Part shown: positions 15,649 to 24,912 of the stretch, one piece after another
Position numbering within the stretch: position 1 is the stretch's first letter
Layout of the letters: each line of letters opens with the position of its first letter
NCBI RefSeq assembly: GCF_913063105.1
Contig: NZ_CAJXYQ010000019.1
Coordinates: forward strand, 33,095 to 97,094
Source: an uncultured Draconibacterium sp.
GTDB lineage: Bacteria > Bacteroidota > Bacteroidia > Bacteroidales > Prolixibacteraceae
Length of the DNA stretch: 64,000 nucleotides
Direction: 5' to 3'
The notes under the pieces: model-generated
What the model was told of the DNA's origin: nothing
What the model saw: only the letters and a program-made list of their open reading frames with translations
Databases searched by the model: none
Translations under genes and position numbers: made by a program

Positions 15649-17853
15649 ATGAGTCGATTAATAATAGCATCAAACCGCTTGCCGGTAATGATTGACAGAA
15701 GTGAAGAAGGAATGACGATAACACCCAGTGCGGGTGGCCTGGCAACAGGATTAAAATCATATCATAAAGGCAGCGACAGTGTATGGATTGGCTGGCCGGG
15801 TGTAATGCCTAAAAATAAAAAAGAAGCCGATGAAGTAAGTAATTTGTTAAAAACAGAACAATGTTTACCCGTTTTTTTAAACGAAGATTTGATTACGAAT
15901 TATTACGATGGATTTAGCAATGCAACCCTTTGGCCATTGTTTCATTACTTTACCGAGTTTGCAGAGTTTAACGAAACTTTTTGGGAGGCATATTGTAAAG
16001 TAAATGAACTTTTTGCAGAGGCCATTATTGCCAATGCCGAAGAAAATGATGTGGTTTGGGTGCACGATTACCAGTTATTATTGTTGCCCAATATTTTGCG
16101 CGAAAAACGACCGGATTTAACCATCGGTTTCTTTCTGCATATTCCTTTTCCTTCATATGAATTAATTCGGATTTTACCCTGGCGCGAGGAAATAGTTAAC
16201 GGACTGCTCGGTGCCGATCTGATAGGTTTCCATACCTATGATTATGCACGCCATTTTATTAGTTCCGTAAAGCGTTTGCTGGGGTATGATGTTGATTTTA
16301 ACCAAATAAAACTTGATGGACGGCAGGTGTTTATTGATGTGTTTCCGATGGGAATTGATTATAAAAAGTTTGAAACGCATGCGCTCGAAATTCAAACAAA
16401 ACCGGTTCAGGAACGCTCAAAAGAACACCAGGATATTGACCGGTTTTTATTAAGTATGCCCGACCGAAAGTTGATTTTATCTATTGATCGTCTGGATTAT
16501 ACCAAGGGAATTCCGCAGCGTCTGAATGCTTTCAGGTATTTTCTTGAAAAACATCCTGAGTACAGAGAAAAAGTATCGTTGATAATGCTGACTGTACCAT
16601 CTCGAACCGATGTAGAACAATACCAGAATCTTAAAAACGAGGTAGATGTGCTTGTTGGCAACATTAATGGCGAATTTGGTACATTAAACTGGAATCCCGT
16701 AATCTATTTTTATCGTTCTGTTCCTTTCGAAAACCTGATCGAACTTTACAGCTCGGCAGATGTGGCCTTGCTTACTCCATTACGCGACGGAATGAACCTG
16801 GTAGCCAAGGAGTATTTGGCATCAAAAGTAAACCATAAAGGGGTATTAATTTTAAGCGAAATGGCCGGCGCATCAAAAGAACTCGGTGAGGCAATTGCGG
16901 TAAATCCGAACAATATTCATGATACTGGAGATGCTATTTACAAGGCTTTAACAATTTCGGAAACCGAGCGCGAAAAGGCCATAACCACGATGCAGAAGCG
17001 CATTAAACGTTACGATATTCACAAGTGGGCTTCAGAGTTTATGACAGCCTTGCATAATACCATCGAAAAACAATCGGAACACCACGCACGAAAAATTACA
17101 GCATCTATAAAAAGCAAAATAGTTAATGAGTTTGCAAAAGCTCAATCAAAAGTGTTGTTTTTAGATTACGACGGAACACTTCAACGTTTCTTTGCCAATC
17201 CGCAATCGGCAGGGCCCGACGAGGAACTGTACCAACTTTTAGATGAGGTTGCAGACCAAAAAAATACCACACTGGTATTGGTTAGCGGGCGCGACAGAGA
17301 AACTTTTAATCGCTGGTTTGGAAATAGAAAGTATACTTTGATTGCTGAACATGGCGCCTGGCTGCGTGAGGTTGGAAAAGGCTGGATGGAAAGAAAACCG
17401 GTACATAACGAATGGAAAGATAATATTATGCCCGTGTTGGAATCTTATGTTGATCGTACACCGGGTAGTTTAATAGAAGAAAAAACCTATTCGTTGGTTT
17501 GGCATTACCGAAAAGCCGATATTGAATTGGGTGTATTAAGGGCACTTGATTTGGTACATGATATTTCGAATCTGATTATTAACCAGGATTTAGAAATTTT
17601 AGAAGGGAAAAAAGTAATTGAAATAAAGGTTTCGGGTATAAATAAGGGCATGGCAGCCAGCGATTTTATTCATGAAAAACCGGCTCAGTTTATTTTAGCA
17701 ATGGGCGATGATTGGACCGATGAATTTTTGTTTAAAGAATTACCCGAAAACGCACACACGGTAAAGGTGGGTACCGAAAATTCAGCAGCAAAATATTACC
17801 TGAATAATTACAAGGAAGTAAGAGCGTTTTTATCGGAGCTTGTAAAATCATAG
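15649..17853 (+). CDS. otsAB: Bifunctional trehalose-6-phosphate synthase / phosphatase (OtsA-OtsB fusion)
   Basis: A 734-aa two-domain enzyme. Residues 1 to about 475 are the GT20 trehalose-6-P synthase: SNRLPVMI, WIGWPG, VWVHDYQLLLLPNILR, IGFFLHIPFPSYELIRILPW, LSIDRLDYTKGI, LRDGMNLVAKEYLASK. Residues about 495-734 are a HAD-type trehalose-6-P phosphatase: DYDGT with the nucleophile D506, SGRD, and MGDDWTDEFLF near 685-695. It joins glucose-6-P and UDP-glucose, then dephosphorylates to trehalose, a stress protectant. All motifs of both halves are present, so both activities are expected. It lies 65 bases before the GH15 gene and is divergent from the kamA operon. Confidence 0.95.
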   Translation: MSRLIIASNRLPVMIDRSEEGMTITPSAGGLATGLKSYHKGSDSVWIGWPGVMPKNKKEADEVSNLLKTEQCLPVFLNEDLITNYYDGFSNATLWPLFHYFTEFAEFNETFWEAYCKVNELFAEAIIANAEENDVVWVHDYQLLLLPNILREKRPDLTIGFFLHIPFPSYELIRILPWREEIVNGLLGADLIGFHTYDYARHFISSVKRLLGYDVDFNQIKLDGRQVFIDVFPMGIDYKKFETHALEIQTKPVQERSKEHQDIDRFLLSMPDRKLILSIDRLDYTKGIPQRLNAFRYFLEKHPEYREKVSLIMLTVPSRTDVEQYQNLKNEVDVLVGNINGEFGTLNWNPVIYFYRSVPFENLIELYSSADVALLTPLRDGMNLVAKEYLASKVNHKGVLILSEMAGASKELGEAIAVNPNNIHDTGDAIYKALTISETEREKAITTMQKRIKRYDIHKWASEFMTALHNTIEKQSEHHARKITASIKSKIVNEFAKAQSKVLFLDYDGTLQRFFANPQSAGPDEELYQLLDEVADQKNTTLVLVSGRDRETFNRWFGNRKYTLIAEHGAWLREVGKGWMERKPVHNEWKDNIMPVLESYVDRTPGSLIEEKTYSLVWHYRKADIELGVLRALDLVHDISNLIINQDLEILEGKKVIEIKVSGINKGMAASDFIHEKPAQFILAMGDDWTDEFLFKELPENAHTVKVGTENSAAKYYLNNYKEVRAFLSELVKS

Positions 17854-17917
17854 TTAAAAATTAAACTGATTTCGTGCTTTCTTATTATTCTCATTCAAAT
17901 TTAGCTAGGTTGCGCTT

Positions 17918-19723
17918 ATGGATAATTTGAACTACGCAATAATTGGAAATTGTAAAAGCGCTGCACTTGTATCTGAAAAGGGCTCGATTGACTGGTGTTG
18001 TTTACCCGACTTTAATTCATCGTCGGTTTTTGCAAAAATACTGGATGAAATAAAGGGGGGGAGCATGGAGTTTTTGGTTGACGATAGCTATAAGATCAGC
18101 CAAACCTATATCAGAACCACCAATATTGTTTCAACATTATTTAAAAACCACGACTCGTGTTTTGAAGTGATAGATTTTATGCCACGCTACAAAACCAACG
18201 AGTTTGGTTATTTTACACCACCCGAAATTATTAGGTATATAAAATATAAATACGGGAAACCGGTATTTAAAATCAGGTACAACCCCAAGGTGGAATATGC
18301 ACGTTTTAAAACAAGATTAGTGGATGATGAGGAGTATATAAAATGCTACACTACAGAAGGCGATTACGACTCATTGTATCTCTATACTGATCTGGATAAA
18401 CAATCCATTTTAAATGAAGAAGAGATTCAATTAACAGAAAATGCTTTTTTACTGGTATCCTACGATCAAAAATTATTGAATCAAACTCTGGACAGGCAGT
18501 ACCTTAAACTTCAGAAAACGAAAGTATACTGGCTTGAATGGGCCAACAAACTAACTTCGTTTATAAAATACAATAACCAGATTGTAAGAAGTGCGCTGGT
18601 TTTAAAGTTGTTGAGTTATGATAAATCGGGGGCGGTGTTGGCTGCGGCAACTACATCTTTACCCGAAACAATTGGCGAGGAGCGCAACTGGGATTATCGT
18701 TTTTGCTGGATACGCGATGCATCAATGGTTATAAAAGTGATGTCGGGTTTAGGGCATCTGAATACCGTTAAAAGATTTATGCGTTTTATAATCGATATTA
18801 TTCCCGACAAGGATGAGAAAATTCAGATTATGTACGGCATAAACCGTGAAAAGAAATTGGAGGAAGAGACTCTGGAGCATCTTTCGGGGTATCAAAATTC
18901 TTATCCGGTACGTATTGGGAATGCGGCCTATCTGCAAAAACAAAACGATATTTATGGAATACTGATGGATGTTATTTACCAACAGTTAACCGAGTTTAAA
19001 ATATCGCTTGAAGACAGTGAGGCCTTGTGGACTATTGTTCGCAGTATTGTTAAAACGGTTGCCAATAACTGGACAAAACCCGACAAAGGAATTTGGGAAA
19101 TCAGAACAGAAGAAAAACATTTTACTTTCTCAAAAGTTTTGTGCTGGGTAGCTATCGACCGAGCTATAAAAATTGCCGATTTTATTCATAAGGAAAAATA
19201 TAAAGAAGAATGGCAAGCGCTGGCCGACACCATACAACAAGATATATTTGAAAATGCCTGGAATGAAACAGTTGGGGCTTTCACCCAGTTTTATGGCTCT
19301 ACCGATCTTGATGCATCAACGCTATTAATGGAACCTTACGGTTTTATTGATGCAAAAGACAAGCGTTATGTAAAAACGGTACAGGCAACAGAAGAGGAGC
19401 TTTGTGTTGATGGCCTTATGTACAGGTATAAAAATAAGGATGATTTTGGCTTGCCAAGTTCGTCGTTTACTATTTGTACGTTTTGGCTCATTAATGCCTT
19501 AAACGCCATCGGCAAACGCAAAAAAGCCACTGGCTTGTTCGAGCAACTGCTTTCTTATAGTAACCATGTTGGATTGTTTAGCGAAGATATCGATTTTAAA
19601 ACCAAACGCTTGCTGGGGAATTTTCCGCAGGCATACTCGCATTTGGCATTAATTGAAACGGCTATAAACCTGGCCAAGGGTGAAACAACCGAAGATGAAC
19701 AGATATTAGACGCAATTCATTAA
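17918..19723 (+). CDS. GH15 family glycoside hydrolase (glucoamylase- or trehalase-like)
   Basis: A 601-aa cytoplasmic protein with the full two-domain GH15 layout: an N-terminal beta-sandwich (NYAIIGNCKSAALVSEKGSIDWCCLP) and an (alpha/alpha)6 barrel with EERNWDYRFCWIRDA. The catalytic acids are probably E394 in GIWEIR (acid) and E556 in LFSEDIDF (base). Family members include glucoamylases, glucodextranases and, in mycobacteria, trehalases. Next to otsAB with no signal peptide, intracellular trehalose or alpha-glucan hydrolysis is the simplest reading (inference). Probably co-transcribed with otsAB. Confidence 0.87.
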   Translation: MDNLNYAIIGNCKSAALVSEKGSIDWCCLPDFNSSSVFAKILDEIKGGSMEFLVDDSYKISQTYIRTTNIVSTLFKNHDSCFEVIDFMPRYKTNEFGYFTPPEIIRYIKYKYGKPVFKIRYNPKVEYARFKTRLVDDEEYIKCYTTEGDYDSLYLYTDLDKQSILNEEEIQLTENAFLLVSYDQKLLNQTLDRQYLKLQKTKVYWLEWANKLTSFIKYNNQIVRSALVLKLLSYDKSGAVLAAATTSLPETIGEERNWDYRFCWIRDASMVIKVMSGLGHLNTVKRFMRFIIDIIPDKDEKIQIMYGINREKKLEEETLEHLSGYQNSYPVRIGNAAYLQKQNDIYGILMDVIYQQLTEFKISLEDSEALWTIVRSIVKTVANNWTKPDKGIWEIRTEEKHFTFSKVLCWVAIDRAIKIADFIHKEKYKEEWQALADTIQQDIFENAWNETVGAFTQFYGSTDLDASTLLMEPYGFIDAKDKRYVKTVQATEEELCVDGLMYRYKNKDDFGLPSSSFTICTFWLINALNAIGKRKKATGLFEQLLSYSNHVGLFSEDIDFKTKRLLGNFPQAYSHLALIETAINLAKGETTEDEQILDAIH

Positions 19724-19734
19724 TTCAATTTAAA

Positions 19735-20235
19735 TTACAAAGTTTGTTGTGTTTCGTCATTTGTTTCCAGCTCTGAATCAATAGTGATTAGGGGAGAGGC
19801 TTCAACCTGTTCAATATCAAGAATCCTGACCAGGGTATTTAATCCGGCCTCCACTGTCTCCAGCTCTTTTTCGTTAAGCTGTAGTAGCTTTTTCGATAAT
19901 TCTTCGTGCAAAAGTGCGGGAATAGAGCTTAGCAGCTTATCGCCTGCGGAGGTTAAGGCAATATTTACTACACGTTTATCGCCCGATTTTGGGAGCCGTG
20001 CCAGGTAGCCTTTTTTTTCCAGGCGGTTAATTATGCCACTAACGGTGCTGGGATTCAAGTTTAAAAACTTCCTTATTTCCCCTTGCGTGGATTGATAGTT
20101 GGGCGAATCGTGTACATAGTTCAAACATAACACCTGTGGTATGCTTACTCCGTGTTCCTTCTGAATTTTTTTAGATTCAATATCTACAGAACGAACAATC
20201 TTCCTGATTTTTATTAAAATATCTGTGGTCTCCAT
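19735..20235 (-). CDS. MarR family transcriptional regulator
   Basis: A 166-aa winged-helix repressor-type protein. The HTH runs through TQGEIRKFLNLNPSTVSGIINRLEKKGYL (about residues 50-80), followed by the wing RLPKSGDKRVVNIALTSAGDKLL. The C-terminal helix LLQLNEKELETVEAGLNTLVRIL dimerises, and an acidic tail (EVEASPLITIDSELETNDETQ) is an extension beyond the usual 140-150 aa. It is convergent with the GH15 gene and divergent from dinB, so it could control itself, dinB or the trehalose genes; no operator can be identified by eye. Confidence 0.85.
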   Translation of the reverse strand: METTDILIKIRKIVRSVDIESKKIQKEHGVSIPQVLCLNYVHDSPNYQSTQGEIRKFLNLNPSTVSGIINRLEKKGYLARLPKSGDKRVVNIALTSAGDKLLSSIPALLHEELSKKLLQLNEKELETVEAGLNTLVRILDIEQVEASPLITIDSELETNDETQQTL

Positions 20236-20341
20236 TTTGCTCTGTAATCCTATTTTTTGCTAATATATTAAGAAAATATTTGCTTGCGCATAGTAATGCT
20301 GCTTATCGGTAGTTGTACAATAAAAAATAGCAGAACTTAGT

Positions 20342-20349
20342 TATTTTCG
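20342..20349 (+). promoter_or_regulatory. Possible -7 element upstream of dinB
   Basis: TATTTTCG (7 of 8 matches to TAnnTTTG) ends 22 bases before the dinB ATG at 20372. No good -33 element is seen, so confidence is low. Confidence 0.35.
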
Positions 20350-20371
20350 TAAGTTGCACATTCGAAAAAAA

Positions 20372-21454
20372 ATGATTACAGGGCAAAACCGGAAAATAAT
20401 TCATGTTGATATGGATGCTTTTTTTGCATCGGTTGAGCAGCTTGACCATCCGGAGTTGCGGGGAAAACCGGTGGCTGTTGGCGGAACAAGCGACCGTGGT
20501 GTGGTTGCTGCAGCCAGCTACGAGGCTCGTAAATTCGGAGTTCGATCTGCCATGTCGTCGAAAGTGGCAAAACGCAAATGCCCCGACCTTATTTTTGTAA
20601 AACATCGTTTCGAGCGCTACAAACAAATCTCTACTCAAATCAGAAGTATTTTTTTGGAATACACCGATTTGGTAGAACCACTGTCATTAGATGAGGCTTA
20701 CCTTGATGTTACTTATGCCAAAAAAGGATTACCCTCGGCAACGCTTATTGCAAAAGAAATACGGACACGAATACTGGAAGAAACAGGTTTAACTGCTTCG
20801 GCGGGGGTGTCGTATAATAAATTTCTGGCAAAAGTGGCTTCCGATATCAATAAGCCAAATGGCATGTTTGTGGTAACTCCGGCTATGGCAAATGATTTTA
20901 TTGATAGGCTGGAAATTCGAAAATTTTTTGGTATTGGAAAAGTTACCGCAAAAAAACTGAACGAAATGGGGGTGTGGTATGGCCGCGATTTAAAATTGAT
21001 TGAACGGCTGGAACTAAGCCGTATGTTTGGCAAAGCCGGTAATTATTATTACGATATTTGCCGGGGCATAGATAATCGCGAGGTGCAACCCTCGCGCGAA
21101 CGAAAATCGATTGGAGCAGAGAATACCTTCAGCCATGATTTATTTCTAACGGATGATTTGGAAAACGAGTTGGTGCAAATTGGCGAAAAAGTGTGGGGAA
21201 GGGCTCAGCGGGCAACGGTTAAAGCCAAAACCTTAACCCTAAAATATAAATACGCCGATTTTGAACAACATACCAGAAGTATTACTCTGGAGCCTTATTT
21301 TGTTACCAAACAACAATTTATTGATGAAAGCCGTGCACTGCTTAATGTTGAAGGTGGTTTTATAAAAGGCATCCGATTGTTAGGGTTAACCTTGTCAAAT
21401 TTTACAAACGAAGAAGACAAGCAGGGGAGCATTCAACTTACCATCGATTTTTGA
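20372..21454 (+). CDS. dinB: DNA polymerase IV (Y family)
   Basis: A 360-aa translesion polymerase. Catalytic acids sit in HVDMDAFFASVEQ at the N-terminus and in LSLDEAYLDVT near 100. SAGVSYNKFLAKVASDINKPNG is the finger/palm motif; FFGIGKVTAKKL is the HhH-type thumb, and the little-finger domain follows (RKSIGAENTFSHDL). There is no clear beta-clamp peptide beyond the terminal QGSIQLTIDF. I chose the ATG at 20372 (MITGQNRKIIHVD) over an in-frame TTG at 20354 that overlaps the likely promoter. It performs error-prone bypass of lesions; neighbours give no further hint. Confidence 0.92.
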   Translation: MITGQNRKIIHVDMDAFFASVEQLDHPELRGKPVAVGGTSDRGVVAAASYEARKFGVRSAMSSKVAKRKCPDLIFVKHRFERYKQISTQIRSIFLEYTDLVEPLSLDEAYLDVTYAKKGLPSATLIAKEIRTRILEETGLTASAGVSYNKFLAKVASDINKPNGMFVVTPAMANDFIDRLEIRKFFGIGKVTAKKLNEMGVWYGRDLKLIERLELSRMFGKAGNYYYDICRGIDNREVQPSRERKSIGAENTFSHDLFLTDDLENELVQIGEKVWGRAQRATVKAKTLTLKYKYADFEQHTRSITLEPYFVTKQQFIDESRALLNVEGGFIKGIRLLGLTLSNFTNEEDKQGSIQLTIDF

Positions 21455-21596
21455 TTCTGTTTGTTAAAATCTCTGTTTTGATTTGCAATATTTCAACGAA
21501 CTCCCGTATCTTACCCTTCAATTAATAAACACCGCAAATTGGCCGACTGCGATAAAAAAGTACGACTTACAGTTTCGGTGTACTCACATTTTTATT

Positions 21597-22604
21597 ATGA
21601 AACGAATTAAACGCTTTTTTCTGCTACTGATTCTTTTGGCTATAATTACTTATTTGCTGGGGCCCAAACCACCAAAACCCGAGTTAAATAAAGATTTGCC
21701 ATCGCTATCGGCAAGTATTGCCAATATCGAAACATTTGTGAAACGAAAAGAAGCAGCTTTTTCAATTAAGCCGGATAATGAATCGAGAATAATATGGGCA
21801 AACGATAGCCTGAAAGAACGTACCGGTTTTTGTGTGCTTTACCTGCATGGATTTTCAGCATCGTGGTACGAAGGCTACCCTGCGCATGAACGTTTTGCCA
21901 GTTATTTTGGGTATAATTTGTATGTGCCACGTTTACACGACCATGGCTTGATAACTGAAGATCCGTTACTGAATATGACCCCCGATGAACTTTATGCCTC
22001 GGCAAAAGAAGCATTAATGGTTGCCCGTAGTTTGGGTAAAAAAGTTATTATAATGAGTACTTCAACCGGAGGAACACTGGGGTTGAAATTGGCGGCTGAT
22101 TTTCCGGAATACGTTGATGCCCTGATTCTTTATTCCCCGAATATTAAAGTCCGGAATAGTTCGATGGCCTTGTTGTCAAAACCCTGGGGCCTGCAAATCG
22201 GAAGAAAAGTAATGAAAGGAAAATACCGGATTTCTGAAGATGACCCGGAATCGGAAGCTTGTCAGTACTGGAACTGTAAATACCGGGTAGAAGCCCTGGT
22301 TTATTTGCAACAACTGGTAGAAGCCACCATGACAAAAGAAACCTTTAGCCGGGTAACGGCACCTGTATTTTTAGGCTATTACTACAAAGATGCAGAGAAC
22401 CAGGACGAAACAGTTAGTGTTGATGCGATGCAAAAAATGTTTGATGCCCTGGGAACACTACCGGCGAAAAAAGTAAAAAAGGCATTTCCGGAGGCCGGAG
22501 ATCACGTTATTGCCTGCGAATTAACCTCAGGAAGTGTTGAAAATGTAATTGCCGAAACAATTCGCTTTGGAGAAGGCATTCTTGGGATTAGCCCAGCCCG
22601 TTAG
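21597..22604 (+). CDS. Membrane-anchored alpha/beta hydrolase
   Basis: A 335-aa protein beginning at the ATG at 21597 (MKRIKRFFLLLILLAIITYL), an uncleaved N-terminal helix or signal anchor. The alpha/beta-hydrolase core shows CVLYLHGFSASWYEGYPAHERFA (HG oxyanion loop), the nucleophile elbow IIMSTSTGGTLG (S-T-S-T-G, first Gly replaced by Ser), and a C-terminal EAGDHVIACELTSGS holding the catalytic His. Probably a periplasmic-face carboxylesterase or lysophospholipase-like enzyme; substrate unknown. The longer frame from 21483 adds only non-conserved residues. No partner gene is evident. Confidence 0.75.
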   Translation: MKRIKRFFLLLILLAIITYLLGPKPPKPELNKDLPSLSASIANIETFVKRKEAAFSIKPDNESRIIWANDSLKERTGFCVLYLHGFSASWYEGYPAHERFASYFGYNLYVPRLHDHGLITEDPLLNMTPDELYASAKEALMVARSLGKKVIIMSTSTGGTLGLKLAADFPEYVDALILYSPNIKVRNSSMALLSKPWGLQIGRKVMKGKYRISEDDPESEACQYWNCKYRVEALVYLQQLVEATMTKETFSRVTAPVFLGYYYKDAENQDETVSVDAMQKMFDALGTLPAKKVKKAFPEAGDHVIACELTSGSVENVIAETIRFGEGILGISPAR

Positions 22605-22639
22605 CAATGGTTCTTTAATGAACTGTCAGGTGCAGTTTA

Positions 22640-23371
22640 TCAGGAAATTTGAGCAGCTGCTTCTTCATCTAAAAACCAGGTAAGCGTTCCGTTTGCCGGC
22701 GAAATATAGTACGCAGGTAGCAATTGTGCAGCATCGTTGTCGTTCATAATTTCAGCAACACGTAGTGCTTTGTTTGCTCCTGTAACCATAAAAAATACGC
22801 GGTTGGCATTGTTTAATACATTGCCGGTTATGGTAATACGTTTTTGTCCTGTTATGGGATGAACGGCAACTGCACAGCTCTGTTCGTGCTCAAAAAGTTC
22901 CAGCTGATCAGGAAAGATGGAGGCAGTATGGCCGTCGTCGCCTAATCCCAGAATAATTAAATCGAAAACAGGATCTTCTCCCCTGGAGTTTAACGTTGTT
23001 TCCAGCTCCTCCGAGTAGCGTAATGCTTCTGCTTCCGGTTCATTTTCGCCTTTAATACGGTGAATATTGCTTTTCGGGATATTTATAGTAGAGATGAGGT
23101 AATCCACCGTCATTTTGTAATTGCTTTGTTCATCGTTGGGAGGAACACAACGTTCGTCGCCCCACCACAAATGAATACGTTGCCATGGGATTTGGTCGGC
23201 ATACTTTTTACTGATTTTTTTAAAAAGACCTTTTGGCGAGTTTCCTCCCGAAAGAGCAATATCAAAAATTTCCTGATTCGAATTATGAACCATTTTGATA
23301 ATCTCTTTAGCAATGGCCTTGTAAACATTTTTCTTTTTCGAAAATATTTTTACTTCAGTAAAGGTTTCCAT
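22640..23371 (-). CDS. pgl: 6-phosphogluconolactonase
   Basis: A 243-aa protein of the glucosamine/galactosamine-6-P isomerase fold: FDIALSGGNSPKGLFKKIS, IHLWWGDERCVPPNDEQSN, and LIILGLGDDGHTASIFPDQ with the catalytic His. It hydrolyses 6-phosphogluconolactone in the oxidative pentose phosphate pathway. I used the ATG at 23369-23371 (METFTEVKIF) since the longer frame adds an unconserved nine residues. It lies 38 bases after zwf on the same strand, a classical zwf-pgl pair. No gnd is visible nearby. Confidence 0.92.
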   Translation of the reverse strand: METFTEVKIFSKKKNVYKAIAKEIIKMVHNSNQEIFDIALSGGNSPKGLFKKISKKYADQIPWQRIHLWWGDERCVPPNDEQSNYKMTVDYLISTINIPKSNIHRIKGENEPEAEALRYSEELETTLNSRGEDPVFDLIILGLGDDGHTASIFPDQLELFEHEQSCAVAVHPITGQKRITITGNVLNNANRVFFMVTGANKALRVAEIMNDNDAAQLLPAYYISPANGTLTWFLDEEAAAQIS

Positions 23372-23409
23372 AGTTATTTGTTTATAGCTTGTACACAAAT
23401 ATATGCAGA

Positions 23410-24909
23410 TTATAGTTCACAATACAAACCATCGTTTGTTAAATTTTTGCAAGGGTAGCGCCAATTGCCATTAACAATAAGCTTGTCCGTGTCTTCAGGT
23501 CCCCAACTTCCGGCAGGATAGCCGTAAATGGGTATTTCCGGATTGGTATCCCAGGCATTTATAATTGGCTGAACAAATTCCCAGGCGGCCTCAACAGCAT
23601 CGCCCCGAGCATAAAGTGTTGCATCGCCCTGCATACAATCCAGTAAAAGGCGTTCGTAAGCGGCCGGAACTTTCTTGTCGGCCAAATCAGAATAATGGAA
23701 ATCCATGTTTACGGTTTGTACCTTAAAACCGGCTCCCGGTGTTTTCATTCCAAATTTTAAAAGTATCCCTTCATCAGGTTGAATACGAATTATCAATTGG
23801 TTGTTTCCGCCTGTTCCGGTATCTCCAAATAAATGGTGAGGGACTTTTCTGAAATGAATAACGATTTCAGTTACGCGGGTAGGCAGTTTTTTGCCCGTTC
23901 TGATATAGAATGGAACACCCGCCCAGCGCCAGTTGTCGATAAAAAACTTCAGCGCCACAAAGGTTTCTGTTCTCGAAAATTTGGCAACGCCGGGCTCTTC
24001 GCGATATCCGTTTATTTTTTGATTGTTAATATGCGATGCGGTGTACTGGCCACGAATAACATACCTCGAAACCTCATTCTCGCGAATGGTTCGCAAGGAT
24101 TGAAAAACTTTGAGAATCTCGTTTCTTATGGCATTGGCCTCAACTACAACCGGAGGTTCCATGGCTACAAAACCTGCCACCTGAAGCAAATGGTTTTGCA
24201 GCATATCGCGCATAGCCCCTGAATTGTCGTAATAACCACCCCGGCCTTCAACGCCAAGGCTTTCCGCCGATGTTATTTCCACCCGCTCAATGTACCTGCG
24301 GTTCCAAAGAGGTTCAAAAATACCATTCGAAAAACGGGTTACCAACATGTTTTGTACGGTTTCTTTTCCCAGGTAATGATCGATGCGGTAAATCTGTTCT
24401 TCTTCAAAATAATTTAAGAGTTGTTGGTTTAATTCTTTTGCCGAGTTTAAATCGGTGCCAAAAGGCTTTTCAACAATTAAACGTCTGAAGTATTTTTCCG
24501 ACCGGGTAAGGCCGTTTTCGCATAACAAGCGGGGAATTACCGGATATAACGAGGGGGGAGTAGACAAATAAAAAATGTAGTTGGCTGTTATGCCAAGTTT
24601 GTTTGATAATTTGTCAAGCCTTTCTTTTAACGGAACAAAGTCGTTGGCAGAATTATTCTGAACAGATTGATAAAATAAAAGTTCCTTGAAGGCGTCCAGC
24701 TGCTCATTATCCAGAAGAAAGTCGTTGGCAAGATTTCTGAAATCTTCATCAGACAGCGCTGATCGGGAAGCCCCCAGAACAGCAAACTTTTGGGGTAACA
24801 GCTTTTGCCTGTACAGTTCAAAAAGGGCCGGTATCAGTTTGCGTTTTGTTAAATCTCCTGATGCTCCAAAAATGATGAGTATTTGATTTTCTGCTTTATT
24901 CATAATCAT
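23410..24909 (-). CDS. zwf: Glucose-6-phosphate 1-dehydrogenase
   Basis: A 499-aa enzyme oxidising glucose-6-P to 6-phosphogluconolactone with NAD(P)+. The N-terminal IIFGASGDLTKRKLIPALFELY is the nucleotide-binding fingerprint, and YRIDHYLGKETVQNMLVTRFSNG is the substrate-binding signature with the catalytic RIDHYLGK. Full length for the family. Two in-frame ATGs lie six bases apart (24909 and 24903); either may be used. The start is three bases after the stop of the phosphopantetheinyl transferase gene, so it is probably read through from the gld genes. Confidence 0.95.
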   Translation of the reverse strand: MIMNKAENQILIIFGASGDLTKRKLIPALFELYRQKLLPQKFAVLGASRSALSDEDFRNLANDFLLDNEQLDAFKELLFYQSVQNNSANDFVPLKERLDKLSNKLGITANYIFYLSTPPSLYPVIPRLLCENGLTRSEKYFRRLIVEKPFGTDLNSAKELNQQLLNYFEEEQIYRIDHYLGKETVQNMLVTRFSNGIFEPLWNRRYIERVEITSAESLGVEGRGGYYDNSGAMRDMLQNHLLQVAGFVAMEPPVVVEANAIRNEILKVFQSLRTIRENEVSRYVIRGQYTASHINNQKINGYREEPGVAKFSRTETFVALKFFIDNWRWAGVPFYIRTGKKLPTRVTEIVIHFRKVPHHLFGDTGTGGNNQLIIRIQPDEGILLKFGMKTPGAGFKVQTVNMDFHYSDLADKKVPAAYERLLLDCMQGDATLYARGDAVEAAWEFVQPIINAWDTNPEIPIYGYPAGSWGPEDTDKLIVNGNWRYPCKNLTNDGLYCEL

Positions 24910-24912
24910 GTT

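Noticed and set aside
23833..24222. 129-aa plus-strand frame in zwf
   Set aside because: Shadow of zwf, which has complete motifs across this stretch.
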